A stretch of DNA of 64,000 nucleotides from Sphingomonas sp. Leaf412 (GTDB taxonomy: Bacteria > Pseudomonadota > Alphaproteobacteria > Sphingomonadales > Sphingomonadaceae): the NCBI RefSeq assembly GCF_001425405.1, contig NZ_LMQP01000001.1, positions 261,582 through 325,581 on the forward strand, in the 5' to 3' direction. Shown one piece after another: positions 17,990-26,532 of the stretch. The notes beneath the pieces are model-generated. The model was not told the DNA's origin. It saw nothing but the letters and a program-made list of their open reading frames with translations, and ran no database searches. The translations under genes and the position numbers were made by a program. How positions within the stretch are numbered: the stretch's first letter is position 1; every line of letters starts with the position of its first letter.

Positions 17990-20311
17990 CTACGCCTTCA
18001 CCGTCGCGGCGCGCCCACCCTTCTTCTTCCCCGGCTTCTTCGGCGCCGATCCCTCGATCGTGAAGGACAGGGCGTTGTCCTTCAGCTTCACGGTCACCTC
18101 GCCGCCATGGACCAGCTTCCCGAACAACAGCTCCTCGGCCAGCGGCTGCTTGATCTTCTCCTGGATCAGGCGGCCCATCGGGCGCGCGCCGTACATCTTG
18201 TCATAGCCCTTGTCGGTCAGCCACTTCTTCGATTCGTCGTCCAGCTTGATGTGGACGTCGCGGTCGGCGAGCTGGAGTTCGAGCTGGAGGATGAACTTGT
18301 CCACCACCCGCGCGACGACCTCGGGCGGCAGGTAACCGAACGGCACGATCGCATCCAGCCGGTTGCGGAATTCCGGCGTGAACATCTTCTGCACCGCCTG
18401 CTCGTCCTCGCCCTCGCGCGTCAGGTTGCCGAAGCCCAAAGTCTCGCGCGCCATGTCGCTCGCGCCCGCATTGGTCGTCATGATGAGGATGACGTTGCGG
18501 AAATCCACCGACTTTCCGTGCTGGTCGGTCAGGCGGCCGTTGTCCATCACCTGCAACAGGATGTTGAACAGGTCGGGATGCGCCTTCTCGATCTCGTCCA
18601 GCAGCAGCACGCAATGCGGATTCTGGTCGACCGCATCGGTCAGCAGGCCGCCCTGGTCGAACCCGACATAGCCCGGAGGCGCGCCGATCAGCCGGCTGAC
18701 CGAATGCCGCTCCATATATTCGGACATGTCGAACCGCTGGAGCGGGATGCCCATGATCGCGGACAATTGCTTGGCCACCTCGGTCTTGCCGACGCCGGTC
18801 GGGCCGGTGAACAGATAGTTGCCGATCGGCTTTTCCGGATCGCGCAGGCCCGCGCGCGACAGCTTGATCGCGGACGCAAGGTTCTCGATCGCCTTGTTCT
18901 GCCCGAACACCACGCGCTTCAGGTCGGTCTCCAGATGCTCCAGCACCTTCTTGTCGTCGGTGCTGACCGATTTCGGCGGGATCCGCGCCATCGTGGCGAT
19001 GACCTGCTCGATCTCCTTCGCGGTGATCGTCTTCTTCCGCTTCGATGGCGGCACCAGCATCTGCATCGCGCCAACTTCGTCGATCACGTCGATCGCCTTG
19101 TCGGGCAGCTTGCGGTCGTTGATGTAGCGCGCCGACAGCTCCACCGCGCTCTTGATCGCGTCGGGCGTGTACTTGACCTTGTGATGGTCCTCGAACGCGC
19201 TGCGCAGGCCCGCCAGGATCTTGATCGTGTCCTCGATCGTCGGCTCGTTCACGTCGATCTTCTGGAACCGGCGCAGGAGGGCGCGGTCCTTTTCGAAATG
19301 ATTGCGGAATTCCTTGTACGTCGTCGACCCGATACAGCGGATCGTGCCGCCCGACAGCGCGGGCTTCAGCAGATTGGACGCATCCATCGCCCCGCCGCTG
19401 GTCGCGCCCGCGCCGATGACGGTGTGGATTTCATCGATGAACAATACCGCGTCGGGCAGCTTTTCCAGTTCGTTGACGACCGCCTTCAGCCGCTCCTCGA
19501 AATCGCCGCGATAGCGCGTGCCCGCCAGCAGCGCGCCCATGTCCAGCGAGTAGATGACCGCGGGCTTCAGCACGTCGGGCACGTCGCCCTCGACGATCTT
19601 GCGCGCCAGCCCTTCCGCGATCGCGGTCTTCCCCACGCCGGGATCGCCGACGTACAGCGGGTTGTTCTTGCTGCGCCGGCACAGGATCTGCACCGTCCGG
19701 TCGACCTCCGCCATCCGCCCGATCAGCGGATCGACCTTCCCGATCTTCGCCTTCTCGTTCAGGTCGACGGTGAATTGCTTCAGCGCGCTCTCGCCCTTTT
19801 TCCCGTCCGTCGGCTTGTCCTTCTTCTCTTCCTCGGCGGCGCCCTTCACGCTGGTCGCCTCGGGGGTGGCGTTGCCCTTGCCGACGCCGTGCGAGATGAA
19901 GCTGACCGCGTCGAGGCGGCTCATGTCCTGCTGTTGCAGGAAATAGACGGCGTAGCTCTCGCGCTCGCTGAACAACGCGACCAGCACGTTGGCGCCCGTC
20001 ACCTCGTCGCGGCCCGACGACTGCACGTGCAGGATCGCGCGCTGCACCACGCGCTGGAACCCGCTGGTCGGCTGGGGATCGGTCGTCCCTTCCACCTTCA
20101 ATGCGCCCAGTTCGGTGTCGAGATAGGTGGCGACGGTCGATTTCAGGTCGCCGACGTCGACGCCGCACGCCGCCATCACCTGCCCGGCATGTTCGTCGTC
20201 GACCAAAGCCAGCAGCAGGTGTTCCAGCGTCGCATATTCGTGGCGGCGCGAGGACGCGGCCTCCAGCGCCTTGTGGAGCGTGGCTTCGAGGGCGCTCGCG
20301 AAAGAAGGCAT
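17990..20311 (-). CDS. clpA: ATP-dependent Clp protease ATP-binding subunit ClpA
   Basis: A full-length 773-residue class I Clp/Hsp100 unfoldase: N-terminal Clp repeat domain (residues 1-145), a charged linker rich in lysine and glutamate (about 155-185), AAA+ domain 1 with Walker A GDPGVGKT and FIDEIHT, and AAA+ domain 2 with GPTGVGKT and LLDEIEKAHPD. It feeds substrates to ClpP. The C-terminus is unusually lysine-rich (KKPGKKKGGRAATVKA). clpS, normally just upstream, is not in the 130 bp before the start nor beyond. A CTTGAT box (minus strand, 20388-20383) with GACATA 18 bp on could be its promoter. Confidence 0.96.
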   Translation of the reverse strand: MPSFASALEATLHKALEAASSRRHEYATLEHLLLALVDDEHAGQVMAACGVDVGDLKSTVATYLDTELGALKVEGTTDPQPTSGFQRVVQRAILHVQSSGRDEVTGANVLVALFSERESYAVYFLQQQDMSRLDAVSFISHGVGKGNATPEATSVKGAAEEEKKDKPTDGKKGESALKQFTVDLNEKAKIGKVDPLIGRMAEVDRTVQILCRRSKNNPLYVGDPGVGKTAIAEGLARKIVEGDVPDVLKPAVIYSLDMGALLAGTRYRGDFEERLKAVVNELEKLPDAVLFIDEIHTVIGAGATSGGAMDASNLLKPALSGGTIRCIGSTTYKEFRNHFEKDRALLRRFQKIDVNEPTIEDTIKILAGLRSAFEDHHKVKYTPDAIKSAVELSARYINDRKLPDKAIDVIDEVGAMQMLVPPSKRKKTITAKEIEQVIATMARIPPKSVSTDDKKVLEHLETDLKRVVFGQNKAIENLASAIKLSRAGLRDPEKPIGNYLFTGPTGVGKTEVAKQLSAIMGIPLQRFDMSEYMERHSVSRLIGAPPGYVGFDQGGLLTDAVDQNPHCVLLLDEIEKAHPDLFNILLQVMDNGRLTDQHGKSVDFRNVILIMTTNAGASDMARETLGFGNLTREGEDEQAVQKMFTPEFRNRLDAIVPFGYLPPEVVARVVDKFILQLELQLADRDVHIKLDDESKKWLTDKGYDKMYGARPMGRLIQEKIKQPLAEELLFGKLVHGGEVTVKLKDNALSFTIEGSAPKKPGKKKGGRAATVKA

Positions 20312-20441
20312 TATGATACTCCGATCGGGCCGCGAGGCATGCGCGGCGCCTTTCCAACTATGTCGGAAGTCATGCGCTCCGCATCAAGCGCCGGGATGCG
20401 GCACCGGGGGCGATCGTCTCGCCGGTCCGGTGCGCCGGCGG

Positions 20442-20639
20442 TCACGACTTGAATAGCCGGTCGGCGCTTGCGCGATGGTTAACGGCGCCTTCGATCTTTC
20501 GTCGGCACCGCGCGATCTCGCGTTCCAGCGCCGCGACCCGCGCCTCCAGTTCCGCGACCGACAGGCGATCGAGATCCTCCGCCAGCAACGCAGGCAGGGG
20601 ATCGCCCGATCCGGGGCCGAGAATGTCGTCCAGGTCCAC
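20442..20639 (-). CDS. DUF1192 family small coiled-coil protein
   Basis: A 65-residue protein from GTG 20639 (MDLDDILGPGSGDPL). LSVAELEARVAALEREIARCRRKI is a short coiled coil, the conserved core of DUF1192; unknown function. It is divergent from the quinone oxidoreductase (80 bp apart), a pairing I recall from many alphaproteobacteria. Earlier in-frame starts would add an arginine/serine-rich leader not found in the family. Confidence 0.75.
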   Translation of the reverse strand: MDLDDILGPGSGDPLPALLAEDLDRLSVAELEARVAALEREIARCRRKIEGAVNHRASADRLFKS

Positions 20640-20719
20640 GCGACACAGCGTTGACCCCCGCCGGGCCGAAGTCAATAAGCGCGGGGAGCGACCGCAGGAC
20701 GATTTGCGGCGAAGGGGCG

Positions 20720-21730
20720 ATGACACGAATGACCGACCTGCCGAACACGATGCTGGCGATCGATCCCGAGGCGCCCGGCGGGCCGGAGGTGCTGGTGCCC
20801 CGCGGGATCCCGGTGCCCGTGCCCGGCATGGGCGAGGTGCTGGTCCGCGTCGCCGCCGCGGGGGTCAACCGCCCCGACGTGCTCCAGCGCCGCGGCATGT
20901 ACCCGCCCCCGCCCGGTGCGCCGAAGACGCTGGGCCTGGAACTGGCGGGCGAGGTGATCGCGCTGGGCGACGGGGCGGAACCTGCGCTGCTGGGACAGAC
21001 CGTGTGCGCGCTCGTGGGCGGCGGCGGCTATGCCGAATATGCGGTCGTGCCCGCCGACCAGTGCCTGCCCGTGCCCGAGGCCTTGTCCGCGGTCGAGGCC
21101 GCGGCACTGCCCGAGACGCTGTACACCGTGTGGACCAATCTGTTCGAACGCGGCTACGCGACGGAGGGGGACACCGTCCTGGTCCATGGCGGCACCAGCG
21201 GGATCGGGACGATGGCGATCGCGCTCGCCAAGCTGTTCGGCCTGACGATCGTCGTCACCGCGGGCTCGGACGAGAAGGTCGCGGCGGCGACGGCGCTCGG
21301 CGCGCATCACGCGATCAACTACCGGACGGAGGATTTCGTCGCGCGGGTGAAGGACATCACCGGCGGGGCGGGCTGCGCCGTGGTGCTGGACATGGTCGGC
21401 GGCGACTATGTCCCGCGCAACCTGCAATGCCTGGCCGAAGACGGGCGGCACGTGTCGATCGCGGTGCAAGGCGGCGCGAGCGCCACGATCCCGATTTTCG
21501 ACGTGATGCGCCGCCGCCTGACGCTGACCGGCTCCACGCTGCGCGCCCGCGATGCGGGGTTCAAGGCGCTGGTGACCGACGAGATCGCACGCACGGTGTG
21601 GCCGCATGTCGAGGCCGGCCGCCTGAAGCCAGCGATCGACCGAACGTTTCCGCTGGCGGAGGCGGCGGAGGCGCACCGCCGCATGGAGGCGGGGGATCAC
21701 GTGGGGAAGATCGTGCTGACGATGGGCTGA
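20720..21730 (+). CDS. NAD(P)H quinone oxidoreductase, PIG3/zinc-type MDR family
   Basis: A 336-residue medium-chain reductase: GroES-like N-terminal domain with AAGVNRPDVLQRRGMYPPP, and Rossmann domain with VHGGTSGIGTMAIALAK (about residue 150), where zeta-crystallin relatives have AxxGGVG. No zinc-binding cysteine set is visible, as in quinone reductases. It should reduce quinones or enals with NADPH. ATG 20720 follows GAAGGGGCG; a second ATG nine bases later is equally possible. Confidence 0.88.
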   Translation: MTRMTDLPNTMLAIDPEAPGGPEVLVPRGIPVPVPGMGEVLVRVAAAGVNRPDVLQRRGMYPPPPGAPKTLGLELAGEVIALGDGAEPALLGQTVCALVGGGGYAEYAVVPADQCLPVPEALSAVEAAALPETLYTVWTNLFERGYATEGDTVLVHGGTSGIGTMAIALAKLFGLTIVVTAGSDEKVAAATALGAHHAINYRTEDFVARVKDITGGAGCAVVLDMVGGDYVPRNLQCLAEDGRHVSIAVQGGASATIPIFDVMRRRLTLTGSTLRARDAGFKALVTDEIARTVWPHVEAGRLKPAIDRTFPLAEAAEAHRRMEAGDHVGKIVLTMG

Positions 21731-21778
21731 CCGGACGGCGCATGGCCGTCCGGTCGTCGTTCCCCTCGGTCCGCCGGA

Positions 21779-22510
21779 TCAGTTGCCCGGAATATATCCG
21801 AAGGTCGGGCTGGTGACGGGGGTGAACCCCTGCTGATCGCCGAATACCTTGGCAAGCGTGTTGGTGAAACGCTCGGTACGCCCGAACCAGCCGCCGGTGT
21901 TCGCGAACCACTTAGTCTCGTTCGGCTGCGGAACCGTTTCCCGGAACGTCGTATAGGCGTCATCATAGTGGGTTTGCGACGCACTGGTCATATGCATCAC
22001 CTCGTGCATGATGATGAAGTTCATGCCGGCGTTGTTCTGGTAGTTTGGGTCAGCATACGAATCTGCCCCTTCAAACGCCGCGAAATAAAGAGAGTCGACC
22101 AGCTTGCCGTCGATTAACTGAACTGAACCGTCACGGTTCTGGCCGAATGGCTGATCGGTCACGAAGAATCTGATGAGGCCCCACAATCGCTTGATTTCGG
22201 CCCCAGTCACTTTCTCACCCGAATTGAGCGTATATTCCTTCGTGGCGCTGAGCGCCCGGATGATGGGGGTCAGGATAGCCACCGTCTTCGCCACATTGTC
22301 CATCGCGGCTTTTAGTCGCGTGGCGTTGGCCGGATCACTGGCGCGTCCGACCACGATGATGTCGCCCTCTTCCACGCGTTCGGGAGTGCCCGTCTTGCCG
22401 ATGTTCCGCTCAGTGGACTTATAGCCGTAAAGGCCGCGCCCGTACGAAACAAACACCCCCGGATTGGTTGGCCGCAGCTTGCCCACCACGATGATATCGT
22501 CGTCCGCCAT
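21779..22510 (-). CDS. Unknown protein with HExxH zinc-metallopeptidase-like motif
   Basis: A 243-residue protein of no family I can name. MHEVMHMTS puts HEVMH at residues 169-173, within a hydrophobic-helix context (GMNFIIMHEVMH), and H181 follows at a distance fit for a third zinc ligand. The N-terminus contains DIIVVG twice (residues 5-10 and 50-55), which flanks a glycine/tyrosine-rich piece. There is no signal peptide. Base composition is clearly lower in GC than the neighbours, and it stands between the quinone reductase (convergent) and another unknown secreted protein. Possibly acquired; could be a secreted peptidase or effector, but that is inference. Confidence 0.7.
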   Translation of the reverse strand: MADDDIIVVGKLRPTNPGVFVSYGRGLYGYKSTERNIGKTGTPERVEEGDIIVVGRASDPANATRLKAAMDNVAKTVAILTPIIRALSATKEYTLNSGEKVTGAEIKRLWGLIRFFVTDQPFGQNRDGSVQLIDGKLVDSLYFAAFEGADSYADPNYQNNAGMNFIIMHEVMHMTSASQTHYDDAYTTFRETVPQPNETKWFANTGGWFGRTERFTNTLAKVFGDQQGFTPVTSPTFGYIPGN

Positions 22511-22605
22511 CTATGTTCTCCGGTTATCGCCCCGACTCGAGGCGATGAGAACATAAAGGGATCAAGCGCATGTAGGACAGTCGCAAGATCTATCGGACAC
22601 GGTGT

Positions 22606-23049
22606 CTACTTGGCATGCGGCATGGTTTCGATATCGTTCAACATCTGCTGAGACCGCAAAGTGAACGATCGCTGCTCATACTTATTCCGACTTACGGCGA
22701 TGAGCGCAGTCACCTTACGGCGACCTGCCTTCGCCACCTCGCATCTGACGTAGCGGGAAGCCCCGAGATCGACTCTCACCGAAAGTCGGGTCTTGCCGCT
22801 CACCAGCAGATAGCGACCCGGCGACACTGCCCATCTGGCCCACCTTCCCGCCTGGAGATCGACAAGCCGCGTGTCACCATAGGAAACAGGACAGGTCGAT
22901 CTGCCAATTCCAGGATCGGCTGCGCGAAAGAGCACGATCTCGCCACGGCCGGGTGGAATTGGCGGCACCGGGGGGTAGGGCGTACCCGGCGGCGGGGGGG
23001 TCGACGATTGAGCCGCGAGAAGAAGGGCCGCAATGACGGTATCCAACAT
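22606..23049 (-). CDS. Secreted small protein, possibly DUF2846-like
   Basis: A 147-residue protein starting MLDTVIAALLLAAQSS, a signal peptide, then a proline-rich linker (TPPPPGTPYPPVPPIPPG). The folded part (GEIVLFRAADPG, later LVDLQAGRWARWAVSPGRYLLV) has the layout of DUF2846-type beta proteins: a surface residue run, a short strand, then a 'pG.y.l' turn. Two cysteines (CPVSYG and VRCEV) may pair. Low GC like its upstream neighbour. Function unknown. Confidence 0.6.
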   Translation of the reverse strand: MLDTVIAALLLAAQSSTPPPPGTPYPPVPPIPPGRGEIVLFRAADPGIGRSTCPVSYGDTRLVDLQAGRWARWAVSPGRYLLVSGKTRLSVRVDLGASRYVRCEVAKAGRRKVTALIAVSRNKYEQRSFTLRSQQMLNDIETMPHAK

Positions 23050-23197
23050 GCGAATGGCTCCCGGATGACGTTGCGGCATTATTGCGCGCCTTACCGGCGA
23101 GATAGCAACGCCTCATGCGCGAACCATGCCGCTTTAACGCAAACAGGCCGCGACGCTTCCGCCGCGGCCCGCCTTTACGCCACGAAAGGACGCGCGA

Positions 23198-23452
23198 TCA
23201 GTTGCTGTCGCTGTCGTCGTCGTCGCTGCTGGTCAGCACCAGGACCAGCGCGGTCAGCGCGCCCAGGATGCCGATGCTGATGAGCGTGGTCGTCGGCACT
23301 TCCGCGCCGATGCGGCTCGCCTTCGTCGCGGGCGTCGCGGCGCGCGCGACCGACAGCGACGCGGCGCGGTTGGCGGGCGCCGCGACGGCGGCGGTCGAGG
23401 CGGTGAGCAGCGCGGCGGCGATGCCGGTGGCGATGTACGAACGGATGCGCAT
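23198..23452 (-). CDS. Small alanine-rich membrane-anchored protein with aspartate tail
   Basis: An 84-residue protein: signal peptide (MRIRSYIATGIAAALLTAS), a short alanine/threonine-rich segment, one hydrophobic helix (LISIGILGALTALVLVLT) and a strongly acidic C-terminus SSDDDDSDSN. I have the impression such proteins recur in sphingomonads; no function known. The acidic tail could bind cations or sit against the envelope. Its own gene unit, divergent from the phosphoesterase at 23669. Confidence 0.6.
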   Translation of the reverse strand: MRIRSYIATGIAAALLTASTAAVAAPANRAASLSVARAATPATKASRIGAEVPTTTLISIGILGALTALVLVLTSSDDDDSDSN

Positions 23453-23668
23453 GATGATCGATCTCCCTGTCGCGCGCCCTGTTCGCCGCCCGACGTGGCG
23501 AGTCAACACGGCGCGGCGTCCCCGCCGCCCTTAAGCAGCCGGATGTTGCAACCATGCGACAGGTCGGATCCGCGACGACGCGAAACCGTCACCGCGCCGT
23601 GACGGCGGCGTAACATCGCGCGGGCAGGGACGGTCGGCAGGATCGCCGCCCTCGCGAAAGGCCCGCCA

Positions 23669-24511
23669 ATGACGACCGCCACCGTCACCCGCCTCGCCCC
23701 GCCCCGCCGCCGCGCCCGTCCCGAAGCGGTCGTGGAACGGCGGCGCTACCGCACGATCTGGATCAGCGACGTCCACCTGGGCACGCGCGGCTGCGATGCG
23801 GAGATGCTGATCGACTTCCTCGACCATGTCGACAGCGACACGATGTATTTAGTCGGCGACATCGTCGATGGCTGGCGGCTGAAGAAGCGGTTCTTCTGGC
23901 CCGCCGCGCACAACGACGTCGTCTGGCGATTGATGAAGCGCGCGCGGCGCGGCACGCGGATGGTCTACATCCCCGGCAACCACGACGAGATGTTCCGCCA
24001 GTTCGCGGGCCTGGACGTCGGGGGCATCCAGATCCGGCGCAAGGCGATCCACGAAACCGCGGACGGACGCCGCCTGCTGGTCCTGCACGGCGACGAATTC
24101 GACGCGATCACGCTGTCGCACCGCTGGCTCGCGCATGTCGGCGACCTCGCCTACACCGTGCTGCTGGCGCTCAACCGCCGCGTCAGCACGGTGCGCCGCC
24201 GCCTGGGCCTGCCCTATTGGTCGCTCAGCAAGCATGCCAAGGCGAAGGTGAAGAACGCGGTCGCCTTCATCAGCCGGTTCGAGGAGATCGTCGCCGCCGC
24301 CGCGGGCATCCGCGGGGTGGACGGCGTGGTATGCGGCCACATCCACAGCGCGGAGATGCGCGGCATCGGCGGCATCGCTTACTATAACGACGGCGACTGG
24401 GTCGAAAGCTGCACCGCGCTGGTCGAGCATCACGACGGACGGATGGAGATCCTGCACTGGGCGGACGAGATCGCGGCGCGCACCGCCCCGCCCGTGGCGA
24501 TCGCGGCCTGA
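23669..24511 (+). CDS. UDP-2,3-diacylglucosamine-pyrophosphatase-like metallophosphoesterase
   Basis: A 280-residue LpxH-type phosphoesterase: ISDVHLGTRG (metal ligands D and H), LVGDIVDGW, IPGNHDE, LHGDEFD and CGHIHSAEMR give the complete calcineurin-like motif set. LpxH hydrolyses UDP-diacylglucosamine in lipid A synthesis, but this longer N-terminally extended type is usually found beside a GT4 glycosyltransferase, as here (10 bp apart), so a role in another envelope glycolipid is possible. Confidence 0.85.
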   Translation: MTTATVTRLAPPRRRARPEAVVERRRYRTIWISDVHLGTRGCDAEMLIDFLDHVDSDTMYLVGDIVDGWRLKKRFFWPAAHNDVVWRLMKRARRGTRMVYIPGNHDEMFRQFAGLDVGGIQIRRKAIHETADGRRLLVLHGDEFDAITLSHRWLAHVGDLAYTVLLALNRRVSTVRRRLGLPYWSLSKHAKAKVKNAVAFISRFEEIVAAAAGIRGVDGVVCGHIHSAEMRGIGGIAYYNDGDWVESCTALVEHHDGRMEILHWADEIAARTAPPVAIAA

Positions 24512-24521
24512 GGACCGGCAC

Positions 24522-25553
24522 GTGAAGATCGCCATCGTCACCGATGCGTGGACGCCGCAGGTCAACGGCGTGGTCCGCACCCTCCTCGCCACCCGCGCCG
24601 CTCTCGTCGCGATGGGACACCGGGTGATGGTCGTCTCGCCCGACCTGTTCCCCAGCGTGCCCTGCCCCACCTATCCCGAAATCCGCCTCGCCCTCGCGCC
24701 GCGCGGGGTGGGGCAGCGGCTGGCGGCGTTCGCGCCCGACGCGATCCATCTGTCGACCGAAGGGCCGCTGTGCCTCGCGGCCCGACGCTGGTGCCTCGCC
24801 CACGGCCTGCCGTTCACCACCGCCTATCACACGCAATTCCCCGACTATGTCGCCGCGCGCACCCGCGTCAGCCCGGATTTCGTCTGGCGTTACATCCGCT
24901 GGTTCCACCGCCCCGCCGCCGCGGTCCTGGTGGCCACCCCCGCGGTGGAGGCGACGCTGCGCGCGCGCGGCATCGCGCAGGTGCGCCGCTGGGGCCGCGG
25001 CGTCGATCGGGCGCTGTTCCATCCCGCCGGCATCCGCGACGCGGGCCTGGTCGCGCTGCCCGGCCCGGTCCTGCTGTACGTCGGGCGCGTGGCGGTGGAG
25101 AAGAACGTCGTGGCGTTCCTGTCGCTGGACGTGCCCGGGACGAAGGTGGTGGTCGGCGACGGCCCCGCGCGCGACGTGCTGGCGGCGCGATACCCGTCGG
25201 CGCTCTTCCTCGGGCAGCGGCGCGGCGAGGACCTCGCCGCCTGCTATCGCGCCGCCGACGCGCTGGTGTTCCCCAGCCTGACCGACACGTTCGGGCTGGT
25301 GATGGCGGAGGCGATGGCGTGCGGCACGCCGGTCGCGGCCTATCCCGTCACCGGCCCGGTCGACGTGCTGGCGGGCGGCGGCGGCGTGATGCGGGCCGAC
25401 CTGCGCGATGCGGTGGCGGGCGCGATGGCGCTGGATCGCGCGGACGTGGCGCGGATCGGCGCGCGGTTCGACTGGGACCGCGCCACGCGGCAGTTCCTCG
25501 CCGCACTGGCCCCGCTGCCCGTGCCGCGGCCGATCGCGACGCGCGCCGCCTGA
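24522..25553 (+). CDS. GT4-family glycosyltransferase
   Basis: A 343-residue GT-B protein. It starts MKIAIVTDAWTPQVNGVVRT, the usual GT4 opening, and has the donor-binding region with PSLTDTFGLVMAEAMACGTPVAAY (E-x7-E type) near residue 260. The 10-bp gap to the phosphoesterase upstream indicates co-transcription; together they could build a glycosylated diacylglycerol or lipid A-related lipid. The sugar donor cannot be determined. Confidence 0.9.
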   Translation: MKIAIVTDAWTPQVNGVVRTLLATRAALVAMGHRVMVVSPDLFPSVPCPTYPEIRLALAPRGVGQRLAAFAPDAIHLSTEGPLCLAARRWCLAHGLPFTTAYHTQFPDYVAARTRVSPDFVWRYIRWFHRPAAAVLVATPAVEATLRARGIAQVRRWGRGVDRALFHPAGIRDAGLVALPGPVLLYVGRVAVEKNVVAFLSLDVPGTKVVVGDGPARDVLAARYPSALFLGQRRGEDLAACYRAADALVFPSLTDTFGLVMAEAMACGTPVAAYPVTGPVDVLAGGGGVMRADLRDAVAGAMALDRADVARIGARFDWDRATRQFLAALAPLPVPRPIATRAA

Positions 25554-25597
25554 CCGCTTGCCCTGCGGCGTCCGGCGCACTAAGTCCGTCGGGTTGA

Positions 25598-25625
25598 GGC
25601 CGCTCCGTGAAGGGGCGGCCCTTTT
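25598..25625 (+). terminator. Rho-independent terminator after GT4 gene
   Basis: GGCCGCTCC (25598-25606) pairs with GGGGCGGCC (25612-25620), one mismatch, followed by CTTTT. Lies 45 bp after the GT4 stop and before the trcR ribosome binding site. Confidence 0.7.
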
Positions 25626-25645
25626 ACGTTTGACGGAGTATCCGC

Positions 25646-26326
25646 ATGGCCCAGCCGCTCATGCCCCACGCCACCGCCTCCTGGATGGTCGATCAGACCG
25701 CGCTGTCGTTCGAGCAGATCGCGGAGTTCTGCGGCCTCCACATCCTGGAGGTACAGGCGATCGCGGACGATACCGCCGCGACGAAGCTGACCGGCCGCGA
25801 TCCCGTCCGCGCGCACGAGGTGACGCAGGATGAGATCGACAAGGCGCAGGCCGACCCCGATTACCGCATGAAGATGACCAAGGGTCCCGAGCAGGTCCGC
25901 CGCACGAAGGGCCCGCGCTACACGCCGGTCAGCAAGCGGCAGGACAAGCCCGACGGCATTTCCTGGATCATCCGCAACCATCCGGAGATCACCGACGGGC
26001 AGATCTCGCTCCTGATCGGCACCACCCGCACGACCATCGCCGCGATCCGCGACCGCAGCCACTGGAACATCGCGAACATCACGCCGAAGGATCCGGTGAC
26101 GCTCGGCCTGACGACGCAGCGCGAGCTGGACGCCGCGGTGGCGAAGGCGGCGAAGGCGGCGGGGATCGAGGCGAACCCGACCGACACGCGCCTCGACGGC
26201 GACCGCGAGGCATTGATCGCGTCGCTGCGCGCCGAGCGCGAGCAGGCCGCGCGCGATGCCGAACATGCGGGCGACGAGGCCCCGAACCTGCTGCCCGGCG
26301 GCATCGTCGACCCCTTCCGCCGCTGA
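25646..26326 (+). CDS. trcR: DUF1013 / cell-cycle transcriptional regulator TrcR
   Basis: A 226-residue DUF1013 protein. ATASWMVDQTALSFEQIAEFCGLHILEVQAIAD near the start and ISWIIRNHPEITDGQISLLIGTTRTTIAAI around residue 115 are the two helix-turn-helix-like blocks of the family. In Caulobacter the homologue TrcR is a cell-cycle regulator that associates with RNA polymerase. The C-terminus is charged and variable. ATG 25646 follows GACGGAG. Monocistronic. Confidence 0.85.
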   Translation: MAQPLMPHATASWMVDQTALSFEQIAEFCGLHILEVQAIADDTAATKLTGRDPVRAHEVTQDEIDKAQADPDYRMKMTKGPEQVRRTKGPRYTPVSKRQDKPDGISWIIRNHPEITDGQISLLIGTTRTTIAAIRDRSHWNIANITPKDPVTLGLTTQRELDAAVAKAAKAAGIEANPTDTRLDGDREALIASLRAEREQAARDAEHAGDEAPNLLPGGIVDPFRR

Positions 26327-26367
26327 GAATGTGGGCGACGCCTGCGCGGCACGTCATAAACCGGCGT

Positions 26368-26450
26368 GTCCCCGCGCAGGCGGGGACCCAGGGTCACGCA
26401 GGACAACGGCGCGTAGCGTGCGCAACCCTGGACTCCCGCCTTCGCGGGAG
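26368..26450 (-). repeat. Composite REP-like element, copy 2 (reverse orientation)
   Basis: Dyads GTCCCCGC..GCGGGGAC (26368-26387) and CTCCCGC..GCGGGAG (26433-26450). The spacer read on the minus strand has GCGCCGTTGTCCTG and ACCCTGGG as in the copy at 11525, so this is the same composite unit inverted. Confidence 0.85.
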
Positions 26451-26532
26451 AACGGCGGCGCTCGGGACGACCGCGGGGCCAAGTTAAGCCGCTCGCTTCA
26501 CTTCCCCGTCCCCGCCTGATAGCGTCGCGCGC

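Noticed and set aside
20312..20441. clpS upstream of clpA
   Set aside because: 130 bp, too short, and no ClpS motif in any frame.
15941..20452. 1503-codon plus-strand open frame
   Set aside because: Runs opposite the diguanylate cyclase and clpA genes; its product is a low-complexity mirror with no recognisable domain.
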